A DNA stretch of 64,000 nt from Chryseobacterium binzhouense (GTDB lineage Bacteria; Bacteroidota; Bacteroidia; Flavobacteriales; Weeksellaceae): NCBI RefSeq assembly GCF_007474545.1, contig NZ_VKOG01000001.1:1054001-1118000 (forward strand), given 5' to 3'. The position numbers and the translations under genes were made by a program. Positions 1-8,814 of this stretch are shown one piece after another; within the stretch, counting starts at the first letter, position 1, and every line of letters starts with the position of its first letter. The notes beneath the pieces are model-generated. The model did not search any database, was not told the origin of the DNA, and saw nothing but the letters and a program-made list of their open reading frames with translations.

Positions 1-5
1 GCTAA

Positions 6-95
6 ACAAAGGCACTTCGTTTATTGAAAAAAGACAAAAATGGTATTACTTTGATAAGTTAAAGTTTATATTGAGCGTAGTCGAAGTGCCTTTGT
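6..95. repeat. Long inverted repeat, possible bidirectional terminator
   Basis: Two perfectly complementary 14-base arms, ACAAAGGCACTTCG at 6-19 and CGAAGTGCCTTTGT at 82-95, enclose about 62 bases. The right arm is part of a GAGCGTAGTCGAAGTG stretch of the kind dispersed between genes in flavobacterial genomes. It lies downstream of the small lipoprotein gene read on the minus strand and could end its transcript. No gene is seen in bases 1-179. Confidence 0.6.
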
Positions 96-179
96 GTATA
101 TTACAGAATTACAGATAATTTCAGAATAATTTACACGCAAAATTAAAAGCTGTAATTAAACTGAAAAAACAAAATAGTT

Positions 180-368
180 TTAATTTTTGTGACTTCGATC
201 TTGATTGATTTGTGCAGTATCAGAAACTTCCTGTAAGGTACGAATGCTATCACTTTGAGGATTGTTAACCGATTGTTTTTTGTTTTCCTTATCAATATAC
301 TGAGTTTCAGATTTTGTACATGAAGCAGCGAAGGAAATAATGATCATTACTGATAATAACTTTTTCAT
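180..368 (-). CDS. Small lipoprotein of unknown function
   Basis: A 62-residue protein beginning MKKLLSVMIIISFAASC, a classic lipoprotein signal: two lysines, a hydrophobic stretch and a lipobox ending in Cys17. The rest is hydrophilic, rich in Lys, Ser and Gln, with no recognisable domain. The frame stays open upstream to 512, but the lipoprotein signal makes the methionine at 368 the likely start. It would be exported and lipid-anchored. No function is assigned. Confidence 0.6.
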   Translation of the reverse strand: MKKLLSVMIIISFAASCTKSETQYIDKENKKQSVNNPQSDSIRTLQEVSDTAQINQDRSHKN

Positions 369-644
369 AGGTAAATATTTATTGTTTTTATTTCTGATAT
401 TTAATCGCATGATATTGATGATGAATGTTTTACAGTCACAGCGATACAATATAGAGGATTTGGTATTCCAAATGTAATCAATATCTTCTATAGATCTTAT
501 GACAGCGATCATAAGAAATTTACCACTACTGATGAGATATGCTTTGGGTCATAATTTAAACAACGGTTATATTGATAGTTTTACAAAAAATATGTTGTGT
601 TCTTTTTTGTAATGGTGAAGCGGACAACATTATAAACCGGTATA

Positions 645-1106
645 ATGATTAAAGCCTATATTCTCGTTCTTTCGTTTTTGTGTGTAAATTTTTGCTTCTG
701 CCAACAGCTTAGTATAAAAATTCTGGAGGATGCCGCAGAAAATGAATTTCTGTTGCTTGATGAATTGATGAGGAATCATCAGTACACCAGAGAATACGAT
801 CCTGAAGAGACAAAGTACAGAGTTTACAGCAACAGTTCTAAAGATACAGAAAAGCTCGTTGTTCTGACAGTAATTGCTGTAAAAGATAAAACGTGTAAAA
901 ATATAGTGAGTGCAGTTTCCGGAAAAAAGACAGATATGAGGGACCTTAGAAAACAACTGTCGGATTCAGAATATATTTTTCAGGGAGAAAAAAGTCTTAC
1001 AGATCAGATAAAGCTTCTGCATTATTCTAAAAATAATAAAGGAATATCTTTTACAGAAGAAATTACGCAATCTGGTGGTTATCAGATTTTATTTACCTGC
1101 AGATAA
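645..1106 (+). CDS. Putative secreted protein of unknown function
   Basis: A 153-residue protein with an N-terminal signal peptide (hydrophobic residues 4-16, likely cleavage near Cys-Phe-Cys-Gln at 17-20). The mature part is a mixed alpha/beta sequence with two cysteines (in KTCKN and at the C terminus, FTCR) that could form a disulfide after export. No family is recognised. It is followed on the same strand by another unknown gene. Confidence 0.6.
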   Translation: MIKAYILVLSFLCVNFCFCQQLSIKILEDAAENEFLLLDELMRNHQYTREYDPEETKYRVYSNSSKDTEKLVVLTVIAVKDKTCKNIVSAVSGKKTDMRDLRKQLSDSEYIFQGEKSLTDQIKLLHYSKNNKGISFTEEITQSGGYQILFTCR

Positions 1107-1207
1107 GCTTATAACTGATTTATGTTTACCGTAACAGGCATTTGTTTTTACTAAAAGCATTTGTATGGCATACATTCTGTAATATAACAGCCAAGCAAAT
1201 ATTATTT

Positions 1208-1591
1208 ATGGAACAAATCAACATTAAGGTAGCATTCTGCCTGCAGTGCGGAGGCTATCATTCATCGGCACCTGCTGATTTTAGCCAGGTTAATGATCCT
1301 GAAGTTACTGATCATTTTTTCTATCATGGGGAACCGTGGTTTACATTAAATAAGGAGACTTTCGAAAAGACTCTGCTGCTTGAAGACACAGTAGTAAAAA
1401 CATTGAGCTTATCAAACCATAAAATAAACGATAAAAAATACTGTAAGTGCACACGGTCGCCAAAACCTGTCAATAAAATACAGGTCTATTCATTTCCTGT
1501 GTCTGACGAAATTTTAATGAATAAAAATCAGGTTTCGGATAGTGAGCTTTATTTTACAGAAGTGTACAGATTATGCTATAATTTTCATTAA
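1208..1591 (+). CDS. Hypothetical protein with N-terminal CxxC
   Basis: A 127-residue protein starting MEQINIKVAFCLQCGGYH. The frame opens further upstream only through a TTG codon, and the upstream residues look like non-coding sequence, so ATG at 1208 is preferred. The early Cys-Leu-Gln-Cys with a following histidine, and a later Cys-Lys-Cys pair (in KKYCKCTRS), hint at metal binding, but no known zinc-ribbon family is recognised. A strong hairpin terminator follows about 80 bases downstream. Confidence 0.6.
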   Translation: MEQINIKVAFCLQCGGYHSSAPADFSQVNDPEVTDHFFYHGEPWFTLNKETFEKTLLLEDTVVKTLSLSNHKINDKKYCKCTRSPKPVNKIQVYSFPVSDEILMNKNQVSDSELYFTEVYRLCYNFH

Positions 1592-1672
1592 TTTTTTTAT
1601 ATTCTAATTTTAATGAGAATCTAAAGAAAGATTTAAATTATTACAATTACATTAATTGAGGTTTATACTCGA

Positions 1673-1716
1673 AATAATCCGTCTTGTAAAACGATACAGG
1701 ACGGATTATTTTATTT
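1673..1716 (+). terminator. Rho-independent-type terminator
   Basis: Perfect 11-bp stem AATAATCCGTC (1673-1683) with GACGGATTATT (1700-1710), followed by a T-rich tract. It lies downstream of the 1208-1591 gene. Bases 1717-2001 hold nothing recognisable. Confidence 0.8.
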
Positions 1717-2001
1717 GAAAATGCTTAACACGTATTGCGGAAGTTATTCTAGAATCTATAAACTTTTAATCTCTTTTGTGTAAATTAATCTTTACTACAG
1801 CTTAAATTTTTTGTAAGAGAAAGTCATATTTATGAATCTTCAGAATTTCTTTTTTTATGATCAGACTAATACACATTATTTGTTTCAAAAATTAATAATT
1901 TTTAGAAATAGGTTATTGTTTTTATGTTGAAAATCAGTATTTTACTATAGTATTAAGTTAATAAAAGCTAAAAACGTTAAAATTATCAAAAAACTTTAAT
2001 A

Positions 2002-2017
2002 TATGACTTTGATCATA
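2002..2017. promoter_or_regulatory. CRP/FNR-family-like dyad
   Basis: TATGA-CTTTGA-TCATA, a perfect dyad with the TGA-N6-TCA core typical of CRP/FNR-family sites. It stands about 50 bases before a short ORF at 2069 and about 360 bases before the KGG-protein gene. Similar dyads occur at 8714 and 49803. Confidence 0.4.
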
Positions 2018-2043
2018 AATAATGGTAAGTATATTCTCGTAAA

Positions 2044-2057
2044 TTTGGTATACCAAA
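2044..2057. promoter_or_regulatory. Perfect palindrome, possible operator
   Basis: TTTGGTATACCAAA, a perfect 14-base palindrome 11 bases upstream of the ATG at 2069. The same stretch (TAAATTTG at 2040-2047) also fits a Bacteroidota -7 box, so a repressor bound here would cover the promoter. No regulator can be assigned. Confidence 0.35.
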
Positions 2058-2068
2058 CCAGATATATT

Positions 2069-2176
2069 ATGAAAACAAGTAATGCTACAGCATATTTGCT
2101 TTCTGCATTTTTATTACAAAAAATTGCAGACCTATTAGAGAAGTCCCAATTTTCTACCCAAAATTCAACAGGGTAA
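2069..2176 (+). CDS. Possible 35-residue peptide
   Basis: A short ORF, MKTSNATAYLLSAFLLQKIA to the stop at 2174-2176, with an amphipathic or weakly hydrophobic N-terminal half (residues 9-22) and a polar tail. A -7-like box and a palindrome sit directly upstream, the main reason for listing it. It may be a small membrane-associated peptide, a leader of the stress block downstream, or chance. Confidence 0.3.
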   Translation: MKTSNATAYLLSAFLLQKIADLLEKSQFSTQNSTG

Positions 2177-2378
2177 TTACCATAATTTTCACGGTATATT
2201 TTAAAGATTTTTGATTGAACGTCAATAATCTTTCATCGTATGCTTTCATTATATCATTGATCATCCTGAACGAGAATACGTTCAAGGCTGTCAACTAATG
2301 CTTAAAAAAAACAGAAATCCGAATACTAGTCAAGGGTTTTTGAAATCACTCAATATTTAATATTTAAAAAATTCAGTT

Positions 2379-3347
2379 ATGAACAACAGAAATTCAAACA
2401 GAAGAAATTCAGGTAACCGATCTTCGCAAAATGACAGATCAACACTGGAAGAAGTTTATCAATTAGGTTATGATCACGGTTTTACCGATGCATCGGAAGA
2501 TGAAGATTATGATGATGATTTCTCAGATTATGAGGATTATTATGATGATGACAATGAGGACGACGATTATGAAGATTACGATAATTATGATGACGACGAT
2601 GATTATGATGATGACGAAGACTATGACGACGATGATTATGACGACGATGACTATGATGACGACGATGATGATAATGGTGGAAGTCGTGGAAGATCTGGAC
2701 GTTCAGGAAACAGAAATCCAAACAGAGACAGTCAGGGCAGATTTACTTCAGGTGGAAGAGGCTCCAGAGGCGGAAATTCAGGTTCTGGATCAGGATCTGG
2801 AAGAGGAAGATCAAATAGCGGCAGCTCCGGCAACTCAGGACGAGGTTCAAATTCAGGAAGGGGTTCCAATTCAGGAAGATCTGGAAATTCAGGGAATTCA
2901 GGTAGAGGTTCCAATTCAGGTTCAGGAAGACAGGGATTTGCATCTATGAGCAAATCTGAACGTACCAGAATCGCACGTATGGGAGGCGAAGCTTCTCACG
3001 GTGGAGGAAGAGGTTCAAATTCAGGTTCTGGAAGATCTAACAGCAGTAACTCGGGAAGCAGTTCTAGAGGAGGAAACTCAGGTTCTGGATCAGGATCAGG
3101 AAGAGGCAGATCAAATAGTGGCAACTCTGGTAATTCTGGAAGAGGTTCCAATTCAGGAAGATCTGGAAATTCAGGTAACTCTGGAAGAGGTTCCAATTCA
3201 GGTTCAGGAAGACAGGGATTTGCATCGATGAGCAAATCTGAACGTACTAGAATCGCACGTATGGGAGGTCAGGCTTCTCATGGTGGAGGCAGAAGTTCAA
3301 ATTCAGGATCAGGAAGATCTGGTTTTGGAGGAAGAAGAGATTCATAA
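2379..3347 (+). CDS. KGG-motif stress protein with acidic and Gly/Ser/Arg-rich tracts
   Basis: A 322-residue low-complexity protein. Residues about 20-38 (LEEVYQLGYDHGFTDAS) look folded. Residues 40-98 are almost only Asp, Glu and Tyr. The rest is a Gly/Ser/Arg/Asn-rich linker holding two copies (about 186-205 and 280-299) of a GFASMSKSERTRIARMGG motif. That motif, and RDSQGRFTSGG at about 116-126, resemble the KGG repeats of general-stress proteins such as GsiB and Con-10. DNA at about 2768-3010 is duplicated at about 3068-3292 with one 18-base in-frame difference, showing recent internal duplication. The head-to-tail charge separation suggests a disordered polyampholyte. It leads a same-strand group with a YciF-like ferritin, consistent with desiccation or osmotic stress. 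Confidence 0.75.
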   Translation: MNNRNSNRRNSGNRSSQNDRSTLEEVYQLGYDHGFTDASEDEDYDDDFSDYEDYYDDDNEDDDYEDYDNYDDDDDYDDDEDYDDDDYDDDDYDDDDDDNGGSRGRSGRSGNRNPNRDSQGRFTSGGRGSRGGNSGSGSGSGRGRSNSGSSGNSGRGSNSGRGSNSGRSGNSGNSGRGSNSGSGRQGFASMSKSERTRIARMGGEASHGGGRGSNSGSGRSNSSNSGSSSRGGNSGSGSGSGRGRSNSGNSGNSGRGSNSGRSGNSGNSGRGSNSGSGRQGFASMSKSERTRIARMGGQASHGGGRSSNSGSGRSGFGGRRDS

Positions 3348-3357
3348 TTTATAACCC

Positions 3358-3391
3358 AGACTGCCTTTTTTATAAGAAAGGGCAGTCTTTC
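3358..3391 (+). terminator. Hairpin terminator after the KGG-protein gene
   Basis: AGACTGCC (3358-3365) pairs with GGCAGTCT (3381-3388), followed by a short T/C tract. It separates the KGG-protein gene from the YciF-like gene, which starts 32 bases later. Confidence 0.65.
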
Positions 3392-3419
3392 ATTAATTAA
3401 TCTTAAAATTTATAATAAT

Positions 3420-4043
3420 ATGGCAACTAAAACAAACAGTACAGCTGCTCAGACCACTGATACACCAGATATACAAAGCAAAACAGCAGAAAAAGATTCT
3501 TCTACAATGAAAGTAGATAATGCAACAGTAGAAAAAGATCAAATGAAAAACGCACCATTGCATAAATTCTTTGTAGACGCTTTAAAAGACATTTATTATG
3601 CAGAGGAAGCAATAGTTTCTGCATTGGGAAAAATGCAGGAAGCTGCAACAACAGAAGAACTGAAAGATGCATTTGAGGATCATCAGCTTCAGACTAAAAA
3701 ACACATCAGTCGATTGGAAAAAGTTTTCAAATCTATTGATGAAAAACCAGAGAAGAAAAAATGTGATGCTATCGAAGGGATCATTAAAGAAGGTGAGGAA
3801 GTAATCAAATCAACTCAGGAAGGAAGTATGACAAGAGATGCAGCTCTTATTATAGCTGCACAGAAAGTTGAGCATTACGAAATTGCTACTTATGGCGGTC
3901 TTGTACAGCTTGCCATTACGATGGGTCACGATAAAGCAGCAGATCTCCTGGAAAAAACGCTTCAGGAAGAAGAAGATACAGACTATGATCTTACTGAAAT
4001 TGCAGAAACGTATATCAACTTTGAGGCAGAACAAGAAGATTAA
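3420..4043 (+). CDS. YciF/YciE-family ferritin-like protein (DUF892)
   Basis: A 207-residue protein. Residues 1-42 are a Lys/Thr/Asp-rich disordered leader. From about 43 (LHKFFVDALKDIYYAEEAIV) to the end it follows the DUF892 ferritin-like four-helix fold. The usual carboxylate and histidine ligands are visible in YYAEEA, DHQLQTKKHISRLE, KVEHYEIATYGG and LQEEEDTDYDLTEIA. Family members bind a di-iron centre and are induced by osmotic or oxidative stress in other bacteria; a protective iron-related role is inferred. It follows the KGG protein and precedes two oxidoreductases. Confidence 0.85.
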   Translation: MATKTNSTAAQTTDTPDIQSKTAEKDSSTMKVDNATVEKDQMKNAPLHKFFVDALKDIYYAEEAIVSALGKMQEAATTEELKDAFEDHQLQTKKHISRLEKVFKSIDEKPEKKKCDAIEGIIKEGEEVIKSTQEGSMTRDAALIIAAQKVEHYEIATYGGLVQLAITMGHDKAADLLEKTLQEEEDTDYDLTEIAETYINFEAEQED

Positions 4044-4057
4044 GTCCCACTTTATTC

Positions 4058-4093
4058 AGCCATACGGTCAATGATTTCGTATGGCTTTATTTT
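4058..4093 (+). terminator. Hairpin terminator between YciF-like and SDR genes
   Basis: AGCCATACG (4058-4066) pairs perfectly with CGTATGGCT (4078-4086), followed by TTATTTTTT. The next gene starts only about 17 bases after the T-tract, leaving almost no room for its own promoter, so partial read-through is likely. Confidence 0.75.
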
Positions 4094-4109
4094 TTAATAC
4101 TATGAATTT

Positions 4110-4907
4110 ATGAATCAACAAAAAAAATATGCTCTGATTACCGGAGCTACAAGTGGTATAGGATACGAACTTGCAAAGTTATTTGCCAAAGAAGGCTTTA
4201 ACCTGATCATTATTGGAAGGAAAAAAGAAATTCTGGAAGATAAAGCTAACGAATTCAAAAAGTTAGGGGTTGAAGTAATTCCATTGGTCAAAGATCTATT
4301 CAACAGTGATGAGGCAGGTTCTATTTACGAAGATCTGAAGAAATTAAATGTGAGTCCGGAAATATTAGTTAATGATGCCGGTCAGGGAGCTTACGGAAAG
4401 TTTCAGGATACAGACATCAATAGGGAAACAGATATCGTAAATCTCAATATTTCATCAGTTATTATTCTTACCAAATCATTTCTAAAAGACCGCCTTCCGC
4501 AAAAATCTGGTAAAATACTGAATCTTGCATCTATTGCCAGCAAGGCTCCCGGACCATGGCACTCAGTATATCACGGGACAAAAGCGTTTATTCTTTCATG
4601 GTCTGAAGCTATCCGCGAAGAGCTTAAATATACAGGAATTTCTGTGACAGCTCTTTTACCGGGACCTACAGATACAGATTTCTTTAATAAAGCGGATATG
4701 AACCGAAGCAAAATTCTCGAAGACAGAGATAATCTTTCTTCACCAGAAGAAGTGGCAGAAGATGGGTTCAAAGCTTTAATGAATGGCGATGATAAAATTA
4801 TTTCAGGAATGAAAAATAAGCTTACTGTGGCGATGTCTAACATCTCTCCAGACAGTATGGCAGCTCACCGCATGAGCGAAATGCAGAAGCCTGCAGATGA
4901 GAAATAA
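4110..4907 (+). CDS. Short-chain dehydrogenase/reductase, DltE/YqjQ-like
   Basis: A 265-residue cytoplasmic Rossmann enzyme of the classical SDR family. The cofactor loop TGATSGIG lies at about 11-18. The usual NNAG motif is present as NDAG, and the catalytic Ser and Tyr-x-x-x-Lys appear in NLASIASK and YHGTK. The basic residues after beta-2 (IIGRKKE) suggest NADP(H). The substrate cannot be read from the sequence. It sits 66 bases after the YciF-like gene and 32 bases before the Rieske oxidoreductase, so it is probably co-transcribed with the latter. Confidence 0.85.
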   Translation: MNQQKKYALITGATSGIGYELAKLFAKEGFNLIIIGRKKEILEDKANEFKKLGVEVIPLVKDLFNSDEAGSIYEDLKKLNVSPEILVNDAGQGAYGKFQDTDINRETDIVNLNISSVIILTKSFLKDRLPQKSGKILNLASIASKAPGPWHSVYHGTKAFILSWSEAIREELKYTGISVTALLPGPTDTDFFNKADMNRSKILEDRDNLSSPEEVAEDGFKALMNGDDKIISGMKNKLTVAMSNISPDSMAAHRMSEMQKPADEK

Positions 4908-4939
4908 CAGTTTTTTTACAATAAATAAAATCAGACAAA

Positions 4940-6463
4940 ATGTTTAGAGACGGAGCAAGAAAAAGTGCTTGGCAGGAAGAAATAAAAAGATTTTCTTCTG
5001 TGAAAGTAAATTCAGATCATATTAAATTTGACGTTATTATTGCAGGTGGCGGAATTACAGGGATTTCGACTGCACTGCATCTTCAGAAGCTAGGGAAAAA
5101 ATGCCTTCTTATAGAAGCTTCAAATATCGGATTTGGTACAACAGGCGGAACAACCGCTCATCTCAATACTTTTTTTGATACTACTTTTGATGAAGCAATC
5201 AGCAAATACGGTGAAGATCAGGCTAAGTTGCTGGCCGAGGTTGGGAAGGATGCTATTGCAATTATTCAGAATAATATTGCGGCACATGAGATTGATTGTG
5301 ATTTTGAGACAAAATCGGGATATGTTTTTGCTCTGGATGATGCACAGAATAAAAAGCTGGAGAAAATGGTAGAAGGCTCAAAAAAAGTAGGCGTAAATAT
5401 GGAATTTTGTAAGGGAATTTCGTTTCCTGTTCCGTTTATAAGTGTTGCTATGGTTCCTAATCAGGCTCAGTTTCATCCGGTGAAATATATCAAAAAACTA
5501 GCAGAAGCGTTTATTTCTTCAGGCGGTACTATATTAGAAGATTGTATCTGTATAAGCCATCTTGAAGAAGATTCCACTATTACTGTGAAAACTTCTCAAG
5601 GCGAATTTAAGACAGAGAATCTTGTTTACGCCACTCATACGCCACCCGGAGTCAATATTCTTAATATGATGACGGCTCCTTACAGAAGTTATGCAATAGC
5701 TTTCGAAATTAAAGATAATAAGTATTCTGACGATCTGATTTATGATCTGGAAGATCCTTATCATTATTACCGAACCCATATTATCAATGGACAAAAACTT
5801 CTCATTGCAGGTGGTGAGGATCACAAAACAGGGCATGAGGATACGGGAGTCTGTTTTTCAAACCTGGAAAACTATGTTAGAAAATATTTTGATGTAGGAG
5901 CAGCGGCATACAGTTGGTCAAGTCAGTATTACGAATCGGTAGACGGCTTGCCTTTCATAGGAAAACTGCCCGGAAGCATCGGAAATGTTTTTACGGCAAC
6001 AGGTTTTATGGGTAACGGAATGATTTTCGGAACCATCAGTTCGCAGGTTATTGGTGATTTAATTATCAGAAAAGAAAATAAATATGAAAAGCTTTTTGGT
6101 CCGGGAAGAGTGAGACCTGTTTCAGGCTTTAGTGATTTTGTAAAAGAAAATGCAACATCAGCATTTGATTTTATTAAAGATAAGCTCTTTATGACAAAAA
6201 TCGACAGTCTTGCGGAAATAAAAGATGGTGAAGCTAAAGTAGTGAAGTATGAAGGTGAATCTTATGCCGTTTACAAAGAATCTTCTGACAAGATTCATGT
6301 ACTCAAAAGTACCTGTCCTCATACCCGCTGTGAAGTACGGTGGAATTCCGCAGAAATAAGCTGGGACTGCCCTTGTCACGGCTCCAGATTCTCTGTAAAC
6401 GGAAGACTTCTTACTGCGCCCTCTACCCAGGATTTGCAGAGAATAATGCTGGATGATAAGTAA
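4940..6463 (+). CDS. FAD-dependent oxidoreductase with C-terminal Rieske [2Fe-2S] domain
   Basis: A 507-residue fusion. The N-terminal part is a DAO-type FAD oxidoreductase with a dinucleotide-binding GGGITGIS motif at about 35-42 and a second FAD-contact region GFMGNGMIFG near 355. Residues about 420-505 form a Rieske domain whose ligands are visible as Cys-Pro-His (CPHTRC) and Cys-Pro-Cys-His (CPCHGSRF). This arrangement resembles ferredoxin-like FAD/Rieske proteins beside stress genes in other Bacteroidota and Bacilli. The electron acceptor and substrate are unknown. It is cytoplasmic, with no signal peptide. It probably shares a transcript with the SDR upstream and the unknown gene downstream. 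Confidence 0.85.
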   Translation: MFRDGARKSAWQEEIKRFSSVKVNSDHIKFDVIIAGGGITGISTALHLQKLGKKCLLIEASNIGFGTTGGTTAHLNTFFDTTFDEAISKYGEDQAKLLAEVGKDAIAIIQNNIAAHEIDCDFETKSGYVFALDDAQNKKLEKMVEGSKKVGVNMEFCKGISFPVPFISVAMVPNQAQFHPVKYIKKLAEAFISSGGTILEDCICISHLEEDSTITVKTSQGEFKTENLVYATHTPPGVNILNMMTAPYRSYAIAFEIKDNKYSDDLIYDLEDPYHYYRTHIINGQKLLIAGGEDHKTGHEDTGVCFSNLENYVRKYFDVGAAAYSWSSQYYESVDGLPFIGKLPGSIGNVFTATGFMGNGMIFGTISSQVIGDLIIRKENKYEKLFGPGRVRPVSGFSDFVKENATSAFDFIKDKLFMTKIDSLAEIKDGEAKVVKYEGESYAVYKESSDKIHVLKSTCPHTRCEVRWNSAEISWDCPCHGSRFSVNGRLLTAPSTQDLQRIMLDDK

Positions 6464-6528
6464 GTATTGAGCATATCTGAATTCTTTTAAATAATTAAAT
6501 ATATTACTGAATTATTTATAATAAAACC

Positions 6529-7128
6529 ATGAAACCTAAGAACATCCCCGGAGTTCCCAAACATTATAAGGGAAGCTACCATGATACTGAAAGTGTAAAA
6601 AATATTGAAAAACATGAAGATATTGATTTTCAGTTTAATATTCTGAAACAACGTTTTTTTGCAATTAATAACTGGCGGAAATATTGTCCGGAAAGCACTA
6701 CAGATTTTAAACTTTTCGATTCTGCGGGAATCAGTACAGAACGGATTCCCGAAATTGGAGATTACATCAGAATTGATATTCCCGGACCTGGCGGAAGTGA
6801 AGGCAGATCATTCGATTGGGTTCAGATCGTAATGTTGGATAAAGAATCTGAAGATTTTGTATTAATGCAATGCAGACCCTGTCATGATCCTGCAAAATCA
6901 GGAAGCAGAAAAGTTGCCCATTTTTATTCTAATGCGGCAACTTCTACTTTTGTTGTTTCAAAACATACAACCTTTATAAAAGCCGGTATTTATGGCAGAA
7001 ATGAATCGCCTAATTTCAATTCCGGTTTTTTTAACAGTTTAAGAAACCTTTTGGTCGCTATCGGAGGAATGCTTGGTTTTTCAAAGATACAATGGAAATG
7101 TCTGAGCAACGGTCTTGTTGATTTTTGA
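6529..7128 (+). CDS. Conserved-looking protein of unknown function
   Basis: A 199-residue soluble protein with no signal peptide or membrane helix. It has a well-ordered mixed composition, a proline/glycine turn (IDIPGPGGSEGRSFDWVQI) and a CRPCH motif (about 121-125) that could bind metal or haem; a lone CxxCH can also be coincidental. No family is recognised. It lies 65 bases after the Rieske oxidoreductase on the same strand and is the last gene of the stress block, converging with ccoG. Confidence 0.65.
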   Translation: MKPKNIPGVPKHYKGSYHDTESVKNIEKHEDIDFQFNILKQRFFAINNWRKYCPESTTDFKLFDSAGISTERIPEIGDYIRIDIPGPGGSEGRSFDWVQIVMLDKESEDFVLMQCRPCHDPAKSGSRKVAHFYSNAATSTFVVSKHTTFIKAGIYGRNESPNFNSGFFNSLRNLLVAIGGMLGFSKIQWKCLSNGLVDF

Positions 7129-7149
7129 TAAAAAAACACAGCTTCATTT

Positions 7150-8607
7150 TCATTTAAATTGCAGCCTAAACGGACCTTCAAAATACGTTTCATAAGAATC
7201 TACCAGATTTCCTTTAAGGTCGTAAACACCAATTTCTATATTTTGTTTGGATAATTTCATCTCATTCTCAGGGAATGAGATTGTAATTGTCCCTTTGGCT
7301 ATTTTGTCTCTTTCTACTGTAATTTTTTCTGATTGCGTGAAGCTGATTCTGCCATGTTCCGGCGAAATAACTTTGACTGTCAGAATTTTCTTGTCATTCG
7401 ATTTATTCAGAAAAGTATAATTGTATGAGTTAGTAATCATGCCATCTCTTACAAAAAAGGTACTTCCTGCAGGCTTTATGAATTTGGCTTCAAGGTCTCC
7501 TCTGCTGTAAAGCAAAAAGCCTAATAGAAGCTGTAATCCAACCAGCAGAACAACAAAAATCTTCATTCTTCCGGTAAATCTGGTTGGTTTTCTGGTTTCA
7601 ATTTCTTTTTCTGAAGCATATCTGATAAGACCTTTAGGCAGACCCACTTTTACCATTACCTCATCACAGGCATCTATACAGGCGGTACAGTTTACACATT
7701 CAAGCTGTTGTCCGTCACGTATATCAATACCTGTAGGACATACTACTACACACTGAAAACAATCTATACAGTCTCCTTTTCCGGCAGCTTCACGATCTTC
7801 GCCTTTTCTCCATTTTGCTCTGTTTTCACCTCTTTTATAATCATAAAATACATTGATGGTTTCTTTATCTATCAAAACTCCCTGCAATCTTCCGTAAGGA
7901 CATACCAATGTACATACCTGCTCTCTGAACCACGCAAAAACAAAATAAAAAGCCAGGGTGAAAAGCATGATAACAATAAAATTGGTAGGATGTGCCAAAG
8001 GTCCTTCTGCAATAGTCTGAAATACTTTTTCGTATCCAACAATCGTCATCATCATAAAATGCGTAAAGATTAAAGACAGAATAAAAAAGATGGTCCATTT
8101 TAGTGATCTTTTCCAGATTTTCTCACTGTTCCATTCCTGCCGGTCGAGTTTCATTTGTCTGTTTCTGTCTCCTTCAATAGCAAATTCAATTTTTCTGAAA
8201 ACACTTTCCAGAAAGATGGTCTGCGGACAAATCCATCCGCAGAATATTCTTCCGAAAGCGATGGTAAATAAAATAATACAAACTAATCCGACAATAGCTC
8301 CCAAAGTAAGAAGGAAAAAATCCTGGGGATAAAACGGCTGTCCTAAGATAAAGAATTCACGATCTATCACGTTCAGCATCAGAAAAGGATTTCCGCCGAT
8401 TCTGATAAATGGAATAATTAAATAGATGGCAAGAAGAATATAGGCAACAATGGTTCTGTAATTGGTGTATTTACCTTTAGGTTTTTTAGGAAAAACCCAT
8501 TTTCTTTTTCCGGACTGTTCCATAGTTCCAATGGCGTCCCGATAAGTTTCCGGATCTAAGACCTGACCTTGTCCACCGCGTATTTCTGAGTTTTCATTTA
8601 AAGACAT
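7150..8607 (-). CDS. ccoG: Cytochrome c oxidase accessory protein CcoG (FixG/RdxA)
   Basis: A 485-residue polytopic membrane protein with N-terminal helices (about 45-65, 95-120, 165-190, 205-225) and two 4Fe-4S ferredoxin clusters: CIDCFQCVVVCP and CVNCTACIDACD. Further cysteines lie in CGWICPQT and CTLVCPYGR, as in the NapH/FixG family. CcoG acts in copper reduction for assembly of cbb3-type oxidase. A C-terminal helix (about 345-365) precedes an Ig-like periplasmic domain. The rest of the cco cluster is not adjacent, so the gene is solitary here. Two CRP/FNR-like dyads lie in the upstream intergenic region. Confidence 0.92.
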   Translation of the reverse strand: MSLNENSEIRGGQGQVLDPETYRDAIGTMEQSGKRKWVFPKKPKGKYTNYRTIVAYILLAIYLIIPFIRIGGNPFLMLNVIDREFFILGQPFYPQDFFLLTLGAIVGLVCIILFTIAFGRIFCGWICPQTIFLESVFRKIEFAIEGDRNRQMKLDRQEWNSEKIWKRSLKWTIFFILSLIFTHFMMMTIVGYEKVFQTIAEGPLAHPTNFIVIMLFTLAFYFVFAWFREQVCTLVCPYGRLQGVLIDKETINVFYDYKRGENRAKWRKGEDREAAGKGDCIDCFQCVVVCPTGIDIRDGQQLECVNCTACIDACDEVMVKVGLPKGLIRYASEKEIETRKPTRFTGRMKIFVVLLVGLQLLLGFLLYSRGDLEAKFIKPAGSTFFVRDGMITNSYNYTFLNKSNDKKILTVKVISPEHGRISFTQSEKITVERDKIAKGTITISFPENEMKLSKQNIEIGVYDLKGNLVDSYETYFEGPFRLQFK

Positions 8608-8713
8608 TTGTAATTGGATTGTTTGGTGTGAAATAATAAAATCTGTAAAGCCTAATACAATTATAAGACCACATTATCTTAGTGAAAACAATAATTATTT
8701 GATAGTCTGTGGT

Positions 8714-8731
8714 TTATGATTTCAGTCATAA
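8714..8731. promoter_or_regulatory. CRP/FNR-family-like dyad upstream of ccoG
   Basis: TTATGATTTCAGTCATAA, a perfect 6-6-6 dyad with TGA-N6-TCA core, about 107 bases upstream of the ccoG start and in the gap shared with the divergent CinA-SDR gene. FNR-type control fits the microaerobic role of CcoG. Confidence 0.45.
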
Positions 8732-8814
8732 TAATTTATGTGAGAATCTTTTAAAAGAAAAATTAAACCGCTGTGATTGTAAGCATAAAGAGAATAAATC
8801 TAAATTATGTAATT

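Noticed and set aside
2470-3235. Several open frames on both strands inside the KGG-protein gene
   Set aside because: Low-complexity repeats leave all frames open. Their products are Met/Ile/Thr-rich, His/Arg-rich or Pro/Leu/Glu-rich shadows of the real frame.
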